From NCBI RefSeq assembly GCF_001017175.1, contig NZ_LCYG01000127.1, positions 1 to 46,267 of the forward strand: a DNA stretch of 46,267 nucleotides, in the 5' to 3' direction. The stretch comes from Microvirga vignae (GTDB lineage: Bacteria > Pseudomonadota > Alphaproteobacteria > Rhizobiales > Beijerinckiaceae). A program made the translations under genes and the position numbers. Every line of letters starts with the position of its first letter. Position 1 is the first letter of the stretch. This document shows, piece by piece, positions 42,301 through 46,267 of this stretch. A model generated the notes under the pieces. The model was not told the DNA's origin. It did not search any database and was given only the letters and a program-made list of their open reading frames with translations.

Positions 42301-43113
42301 GATGAGGGCGACCTGGGGAGCGGCTCGGACGGGGCGGAGCCATTTGACGGTCTTACGGAGTTACAGCGCACCTTCCGCGCCCAGCGGGAAGGTCCCGGCG
42401 GCGATCTTACGGTCCCTCTCGTGCGAACGATCCTGTCCGACGTCGATTCCCCGGATGATGGCTCGAGTAGCGGAAATCTCGCAGCGCAGATTTTCAGGCC
42501 AAAACGCAAGCCGCAAGCGGCGACACCAAGAAAGCGGGGGTCTCCTCACGAGGATTTCAGCCTACGGTTCATTGTTTCTTCCCAGGGAGCGGCGCGGGGA
42601 GAACACGGACACCTACCAGATGGTTGGATTTTTTACAGGATCAGGGATGCGGAAGGAACCATGCTGCCCATAACTTCCGAAGGTTGGGTGCGCCTGTCAG
42701 GTGATCGTCATGGTAATTTCATCCAGTCAAAGCGATTTACCTTCCCGGTAAAAAATACTATCTACATCCAATTGTTTTTAGTTCCGGTATATAAAGCAGA
42801 AATTGAGAATACTGATCTATTCAACCAAGATTATATTAAAGGTATTTATAAAGGGGAAATTAATTACGTCAAAGGTGCGAGCGTTTACAATGTTGATATT
42901 ATGGCAACCACCAAGTCTATGCGAGCTCTTGCGCCTAGATGGATAAATTTTGACGACATTCTTCAGGAAAAAGGGATTTCTAGACATGTAGTCTTCGACG
43001 TGTCCGCGACCAACACTCCCGAGTCGGGCGGCAATACAGTCGAGTATATCTTCAAATATTATGATGTTGATCAACCATTAGACGTCTTTAAACCTTATAA
43101 GTTTGCAGATTAG
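39355..43113 (+). CDS. 1,252-residue protein of an uncharacterised family with a foreign-looking C-terminus
   Basis: I cannot assign a function. Parts in order: residues 90-140 contain a helix-hairpin-helix-like stretch (RPIEILRGIGTDNAEAVSGA, VVTVRDLALWPP); 195-270 a conserved-looking block with SLAPGESTLIAMIDWERRTRA; 270-300 a helical region; 297-340 a Ser/Thr/Gly segment with alternating hydrophobics (GVGFGLDLGLVSIGG); 345-400 helical, ending NYNHMHALSIQYYEVVQAF; 485-535 an Ala/Pro/Thr linker; 540-820 mixed beta-rich domain(s); 855-925 Ala-rich helix; 925-1000 Gly/Ser linker; 1060-1252 a distinct C-terminal domain. From memory the 240-430 block occurs in an uncharacterised bacterial family. 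No signal peptide or membrane helix is evident. G+C falls from about 63% (41701-41760) to about 31% (42781-42900). ATG 39355 has AGGAG eight bases upstream. Confidence 0.8.
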   Translation: MLDSAQFLKSSFASLSSDEALRQPVTVLLGVPAPAQAPLEAIGVQSVFDLAASRIFTTAGRLLALQRDPTMAEVRLNAIATDAVDAPPGVPVTELADRPIEILRGIGTDNAEAVSGALDVVTVRDLALWPPYGAAKTLLDLAFFPEKEPDFDPDAPADLLPKSGIYPTERVFYRKLVLDAVGAPGETPQPIETAAAIDLGAALTMPLAFQRLAIGAELTFSQSWFAQGLTLGQLLHSTSLAPGESTLIAMIDWERRTRASASETISETEQLTNTMTHSRAVSEVTDASAWEFQTGKSKVTTTSTTGQGGVGFGLDLGLVSIGGSGAVATSSTEATSVSSSYGQRELAASYAQQINDLSQQNASAVRNRRASIVREVSQEEHEQISTRVVTNYNHMHALSIQYYEVVQAFRVTTQLERARKCLFVPLQLISFHDPAVIDRWRLVLANAALTQRAQRQLTVEYGVVEIIPQTPRVTPGRLILTGPRPSVMMRRAANAPASTSAAGAATPDTAEGTPAPDGSTAADGSRPDYRAAPVNTPTAVLAAKGWNVDQLSAIGWATGRLLGRSGSDSVFVSDDTLVLGFNLKEGQAARFSVRRRDGAEVTPGHSSPTAFAFAGPIPITELQSIAIQTTEDRDVATALVLQLNVLGTVFPLDVPVVLRGGSLLDVVNFGGIGAARELTDHLEANRLHYSQAIYRALDAASIGAILAPYTYRGLPLGQVIDPQPVAVTANFLVFRLSVSSEGHTRDARWAEEETAWREWLVEHGLDRPAPKTELIPLPSGGVFAEAVLGRFNAAEKIDLTRFWNWQDSPIPITAPEIAPVQAGSRAQPEDLRPGQLSQPIVSIQAPTSLPEPTGVSAIVSAIQQGNMFRDMSGLAQASELARAALEASARGATAVGDQAAQNLKTVMDARTERMRIAAQLAAQSMGMPAGGNGAAAPGRNTVSERGGELNMAKSIDAEGAQNGAGGLGAGGPSADAGESSSVDEGDLGSGSDGAEPFDGLTELQRTFRAQREGPGGDLTVPLVRTILSDVDSPDDGSSSGNLAAQIFRPKRKPQAATPRKRGSPHEDFSLRFIVSSQGAARGEHGHLPDGWIFYRIRDAEGTMLPITSEGWVRLSGDRHGNFIQSKRFTFPVKNTIYIQLFLVPVYKAEIENTDLFNQDYIKGIYKGEINYVKGASVYNVDIMATTKSMRALAPRWINFDDILQEKGISRHVVFDVSATNTPESGGNTVEYIFKYYDVDQPLDVFKPYKFAD

Positions 43114-43180
43114 GCCTCAGAATGTCAGCCGCTGCTGGGAATATATCCGCTTTGCCCGTCATAAGACGTAATGAGAGGGG

Positions 43181-43615
43181 ATGATGCCAATCAATCCGCT
43201 TGGGCCTGATGCTTTAGGCATGCTCCTCCATGGCAATGGCCGCGTGACGGTCGCAAATCGCGGACCCGAGGACACCGGGCTTGTGATACTGGCAGCCGTA
43301 ATCGTACGGCATAGGAACTCCGCACCGACATCGCGCCAGGCATTCTTTGGCCTCGACCTTCGGACTGATGAGGCGGAAGCAATCGAGACTACAGAACCGA
43401 CTGATCAACCCTTCGATGGCATCGAAGTGTTACTGCGCGTCTTCACGCCTGGCAGCCTCGGCATTCGCGAGGCCTACATTGCCACGCAACCTGATGCCGT
43501 GCCTGCGCGACAATGGGAGGTCGGGTTGCGCGTTGATGACGGCACTGTCAAGGAAGGGGAGTTCACTTTACCGGAAAGTCCTGGTCTCGTAACTTACCTG
43601 CGAACAATTGCATAA
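43181..43615 (+). CDS. Hypothetical protein downstream of the large gene
   Basis: A 144-residue, probably soluble, beta-rich protein (RVTVANRGPEDTGLVILAAV, IEVLLRVFTPGSLGIREAY, QWEVGLRVDDGTVKEGEF). I recognise no family. It begins 67 bases after the large gene on the same strand, with GAGAGGGG immediately before two consecutive ATG codons (43181, 43184), so the second ATG is also a fair start. Its base composition is GC-rich like the body of the large gene, not like that gene's A+T-rich 3' end. Position suggests a partner or protective role for the large protein, but sequence alone does not show this. Confidence 0.65.
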   Translation: MMPINPLGPDALGMLLHGNGRVTVANRGPEDTGLVILAAVIVRHRNSAPTSRQAFFGLDLRTDEAEAIETTEPTDQPFDGIEVLLRVFTPGSLGIREAYIATQPDAVPARQWEVGLRVDDGTVKEGEFTLPESPGLVTYLRTIA

Positions 43616-44105
43616 GAAGCACGAGCAGATAGAGAGGGCGTCCTGGGCTAGGTTGCCTTCCAAACTCTATTTTGGGCATCAGAGTTGTCATATCCGCCAG
43701 TCCCTTACTCTGGACGAATTGAACTCGAGCCGACTATGGACGCTTAGGAACCCATGGAGCCGCGCCCCGACATGGTTGCTTCCAAATTCGTGGATTGGGG
43801 GTCCCAGTGCCAAGGTCTGCATCGGGTCATTCTCTGCCGGTCCCCGACCGCTCGCGAACGTCTGCTTCGGCTGAGTTAGCTGCCCTCCGCCTAACTTCTC
43901 AGATGTGCCAATTGCAGACCTTCAGTCCTGCCCCAGGAAGCTACCGGCCGCCGGTAAAACCGCGGAAGAGGAGCGCGGAAGAGGAGAATGTACTTGTGTC
44001 ATCAGAGCACAAGCTCAACGGATTGCCCTGGCAGACTTAGCCGTGAGCGCTACCTGCTGGTGACGGAGGAGCCGTACCCGCCGACCCAGGCAGGAAGGAT
44101 GACCC
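43616..44105. other. Intergenic stretch with a further 13-bp tandem duplication
   Basis: No supported gene in about 490 bases. CGCGGAAGAGGAG is duplicated head to tail at 43961-43973 and 43974-43986. The end holds the leader of the lipoprotein gene, with AGGAAGG shortly before its ATG. Confidence 0.5.
43961..43986. repeat. 13-bp tandem duplication
   Basis: CGCGGAAGAGGAG occurs twice head to tail with no spacer; same unit length as two of the duplications near 38 kb, but a different sequence. Confidence 0.85.
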
Positions 44106-44513
44106 ATGCGGACGAGAGTTCTGGAATGTGCGGCGGGAGCGGTTCTGTTGCTGACTGCCTGCAATACGGTGACGCGCGGGGTCGAGGAGACGGTGACCAT
44201 CAGCGCCAGCCCGGCCTCTGCGCGGATCCGGACGTCCCTCGGGCACGAATGTTCGCGCTCGCCGTGTGTCGTGAAGGTCAATCGCAAAACCGAGTTCACC
44301 GCCTATGCGGAGGCCAGAGGGTACCGGTCGGGGGCCCTCGTTGTGAAACCAGTGCTCACGGACAAGGCCGCTCCAGGGGTGCTTGGAAACGCGATCCTGC
44401 CCGGCGGATCAGTTGGTCTGGTCCTGGATGCCGCAAACGGAGCTATGTTGGACCACAAGCCCAATCCGGCTCACATCGACCTCGTGCCGGTTGGCCGATC
44501 CAGAACCCGCTAA
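44106..44513 (+). CDS. Small lipoprotein
   Basis: A 135-residue protein with a type II signal peptide: a basic start, the hydrophobic run AAGAVLLLTA and lipobox LTAC with the lipidated Cys at residue 19. The mature part (VTISASPASARIRTSLGHECSRSPCVVKVNRKTEFTAYAEARGY) resembles PEGA-like surface domains, in which a short beta-rich unit carries 'V.SSP.GA.V..' followed by a conserved aromatic-Gly end. Two further Cys (in HECSRSPC) may form a disulfide. ATG 44106 follows AGGAAGG. Likely anchored to the inner or outer membrane facing the periplasm; its role is unknown. A perfect hairpin follows at 44553. Confidence 0.75.
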   Translation: MRTRVLECAAGAVLLLTACNTVTRGVEETVTISASPASARIRTSLGHECSRSPCVVKVNRKTEFTAYAEARGYRSGALVVKPVLTDKAAPGVLGNAILPGGSVGLVLDAANGAMLDHKPNPAHIDLVPVGRSRTR

Positions 44514-44552
44514 CCTAAGGGCCAGGAGGACCTGCAACGCTCGTTGCGTTCG

Positions 44553-44580
44553 GTGCCGCTCCCATTGAGGTGAGCGGCAC
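44553..44580 (+). terminator. Hairpin after the lipoprotein gene
   Basis: GTGCCGCTC and GAGCGGCAC form a perfect 9-base stem with a 10-base loop, 40 bases after the stop codon. No T run follows, so it may end transcription weakly from either side; the convergent hydrolase gene ends at 44800. Confidence 0.5.
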
Positions 44581-44799
44581 AGGGTCATGCTCGCTTGGGG
44601 CAAAGTGGGAATTTCGTGAGGTACGCGGGGCGTCCACTTGAGACCGTCAGCGGCCTCAACATTGGGATTGCTGTCATCATCTCGCCGTCTCCTGCATCCC
44701 GGCTGATCGCGGCGAGAATGCATCGCGGGGCTTCGCTCAAGGGTTTTTGAAAGCGGGCGTGGCCACCCCCCGCTGCAAGACCGACCCTGGACCATGTCA

Positions 44800-45684
44800 T
44801 CAAAGATGCTGACGCATGAAGGTCCCGGCCTTGGCGAGAGCCTGACGCCCAGGCTCCAGATGCGCGTTCCACAGCGGCCAGGCATGGATCATGTGCGGCC
44901 ACAACTCGAGCGTGACCGCCACATCGGCGGCTCCGGCGGCCGCCGCAAAGCGCGTGGCGTCCGCGAGCAAGGTTTCATCCGACCCGACTTGGATCAGAGC
45001 CGGGGGCAAGCCCGTGAGATCCGCATACAGCGGCGAGACACGCGGGTCCTTTCGATCCATGCTGCCCGGCAGGTAGGCATCGGCCAATTCGTGGAGGTAT
45101 CCGTCATGGATCAGGGGATCGACGCTGTCCTTGGTCGCGAGCGTGGCACCTGACATGGTCAGGTCCGTCCACGGCGACAGCAGCCATGCACAGGCGGGAA
45201 GCCCCTCGCGAGCCTTCTGAAGCTGACCCATCAAGGCCAGCGTTAGCCCTCCCCCCGCACTGTCGCCGCCGACCACGATGTGCTTTGCCTCGACGCCCTG
45301 CCCTCGCAGAAAGTGCCAAGCCGTCAAGGCGTCCTCCAGCGCCGCGGGAAATGGGTGCTCCGGCGCGAGGCGATAGGCCACGGCGAGCGTACGGACCCCG
45401 GCCGCCCGGCCAGCCTCGGTCACCAAGCGGCGATGGCTGAGGATTGATCCCGAGCAGTAGCCGCCCCCATGAAAGACCATGAGAATACGTAAGGCGTCGC
45501 TTCCGGGAGCGATCGACCACTCGCCGGGCACATCGTCCACATCAACCGGCTCAAGCGTGATGTCGTCGGCAACCGGCCAGACCGACCCCACCTCGTTGAG
45601 ACGCTGGCGGCGTTCGGTCCATCCGACCGGCCGCGGTTTGGAGCTGAGCAGGGTTCGAACAGCCTCGATCTCACTCTGGTCCAT
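44800..45684 (-). CDS. Alpha/beta hydrolase of the hormone-sensitive lipase type
   Basis: A 294-residue esterase-like enzyme. The oxyanion-hole motif HGGGYCSG lies at about residues 72-79 and the nucleophile Ser near 142 in GGDSAGGG, the two signatures of the HSL (family IV) esterases. The catalytic acid is probably the Asp in LIQVGSDETLLAD and the base the His in PHMIHAWPLW near the C-terminus. All three lie in the expected order and the length fits. ATG 45684 follows GCGGAG. No neighbour suggests a substrate; short-chain esters are the usual activity of the class. Confidence 0.9.
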   Translation of the reverse strand: MDQSEIEAVRTLLSSKPRPVGWTERRQRLNEVGSVWPVADDITLEPVDVDDVPGEWSIAPGSDALRILMVFHGGGYCSGSILSHRRLVTEAGRAAGVRTLAVAYRLAPEHPFPAALEDALTAWHFLRGQGVEAKHIVVGGDSAGGGLTLALMGQLQKAREGLPACAWLLSPWTDLTMSGATLATKDSVDPLIHDGYLHELADAYLPGSMDRKDPRVSPLYADLTGLPPALIQVGSDETLLADATRFAAAAGAADVAVTLELWPHMIHAWPLWNAHLEPGRQALAKAGTFMRQHL

Positions 45685-45821
45685 AGGCTCCGCCTCCGTT
45701 CAACACGACGTGTTCTGTACGCCTTTTATTGTCGAGACTGGTAGTCCAGGCACCCGTGAGGGCCGATGATCATCATGCCATTTCTTGTAACATCCTAGAA
45801 GCAGCATCCTGGCTGATCCCG

Positions 45822-46094
45822 TCACGCCTTTGGGCGGGGAACCCGCACCAACCAGGTGATCGACACAAACGCACCAATCCAGGAACCGAGAGCTGCGAAG
45901 GCGACGTAGACCGCATGCTCCGTGTAGCTGATGACCGCAAAGGCGGAGAGCAGGTACCAGATGGCGCTCCAGTTCGCTGCTCGGACCCGGTGCCGGGCCA
46001 CCACGGCGGCGTTGAAGAACACGTAAGCCGCATCAGTCGTGGCGGTGGCCAGCACCACGCCGAGGGCGATCAGGGGGTCAATCGCGACGGTCAT
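45822..46094 (-). CDS. Small membrane protein, three helices
   Basis: A 90-residue protein with three hydrophobic helices: residues about 5-27 (DPLIALGVVLATATTDAAYVFF), 41-60 (NWSAIWYLLSAFAVISYTE) and 63-84 (VYVAFAALGSWIGAFVSITWLV), then a short basic Pro tail. The pattern DAAYVFFNAAVVARHRVRAANWSAIWYLLSAFAVISYTE is one I associate with uncharacterised small membrane proteins of alphaproteobacteria and others. ATG 46094 (MTVAIDPLIA) is chosen over an in-frame start at 46124; GGAGGAGC lies close upstream. Function unknown. Confidence 0.65.
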   Translation of the reverse strand: MTVAIDPLIALGVVLATATTDAAYVFFNAAVVARHRVRAANWSAIWYLLSAFAVISYTEHAVYVAFAALGSWIGAFVSITWLVRVPRPKA

Positions 46095-46267
46095 CGACGC
46101 TCCTCCCAGTGGACCCCCAGCCACTGATGCACTCTGGATCTATAGCGTGCCGTGTGGACGTAATCTTCCGGCAGCGCTGAGCAATCGGTTGAGGCCGTCG
46201 GCGCAATTAGCGCAGCCTCACTGGACCGCAATCGCGCAAGGGCTGCTCTGGGTCTTGGTTGTGTCAA

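Noticed and set aside
1..46267. CRISPR arrays, rRNA genes, intact tRNA genes, riboswitches, transposase or integrase genes
   Set aside because: Looked for across the window by eye and not found. Regularly spaced repeats are absent; the only tRNA-like sequence is the degenerate 3' half at 36285-36331.

Overview
The window looks like the chromosome of a GC-rich alphaproteobacterium of the order Hyphomicrobiales (Rhizobiales), probably near Methylobacteriaceae/Microvirga. This rests on codon and base composition, a Rhizobiales-type intergenic palindromic element (34196-34294), small membrane proteins of alphaproteobacterial style, a bacterial transglutaminase-like cysteine peptidase, and the HutF/HutG form of histidine degradation. 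The genus is an inference.

Layout. (1) 1-7.2 kb holds loosely connected single genes: an AraC regulator, a tiny LuxR-type HTH protein, a membrane protein, a membrane-anchored spermidine-synthase-like protein, a LuxR regulator with a receiver-like domain that lacks the phospho-acceptor Asp plus an overlapping small gene, and an exported cysteine peptidase. (2) 7.4-17.6 kb is a sugar catabolic locus. A FadR-type GntR repressor is divergent from a seven-gene operon: an AldA-like aldehyde dehydrogenase, a YtfQ/YtfR/YtfT/YjfF-like furanose-type ABC importer, an enolase-superfamily acid-sugar dehydratase and a GMC oxidoreductase. The divergent promoter region carries TTGGT-N3-ACCAA operators. (3) 18.4-29.3 kb is a complete histidine utilisation locus: hutC-hutF divergent from hutI-hutH-hutG-hutU-hutD, followed by a NitT/TauT-type ABC importer. 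Palindromes ATGTATAGACAT in the hutF-hutI gap and its exact reverse complement before the importer tie all three transcription units to HutC. (4) 29.5-34.0 kb has a LysR regulator divergent from a polar-amino-acid binding protein, an M81 (MlrC-like) peptidase and an ornithine-cyclodeaminase-family enzyme, without a permease or ATPase. (5) 34.4-35.6 kb is a flavohaemoprotein (NO dioxygenase).

(6) From about 36.2 to 44.5 kb the window changes character. It starts at a degenerate 3' half of a CAU-anticodon tRNA gene. It then contains an AAA+ ATPase gene cut by an in-frame TAA, a gene broken by a 13-bp tandem duplication, several more 13-15 bp tandem duplications, and an A+T-rich inverted repeat. 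Next comes a single gene for a 1,252-residue protein of an apparently uncharacterised family whose last ~190 codons drop abruptly in G+C, followed by a 144-residue partner candidate and a lipoprotein. This is the part most likely to hold something undescribed. (7) The right end has an HSL-type alpha/beta hydrolase and a small membrane protein.

A recurring architectural feature is that each of the three ABC substrate-binding-protein genes is followed at once by a strong perfect hairpin, as expected for differential expression of the binding protein.
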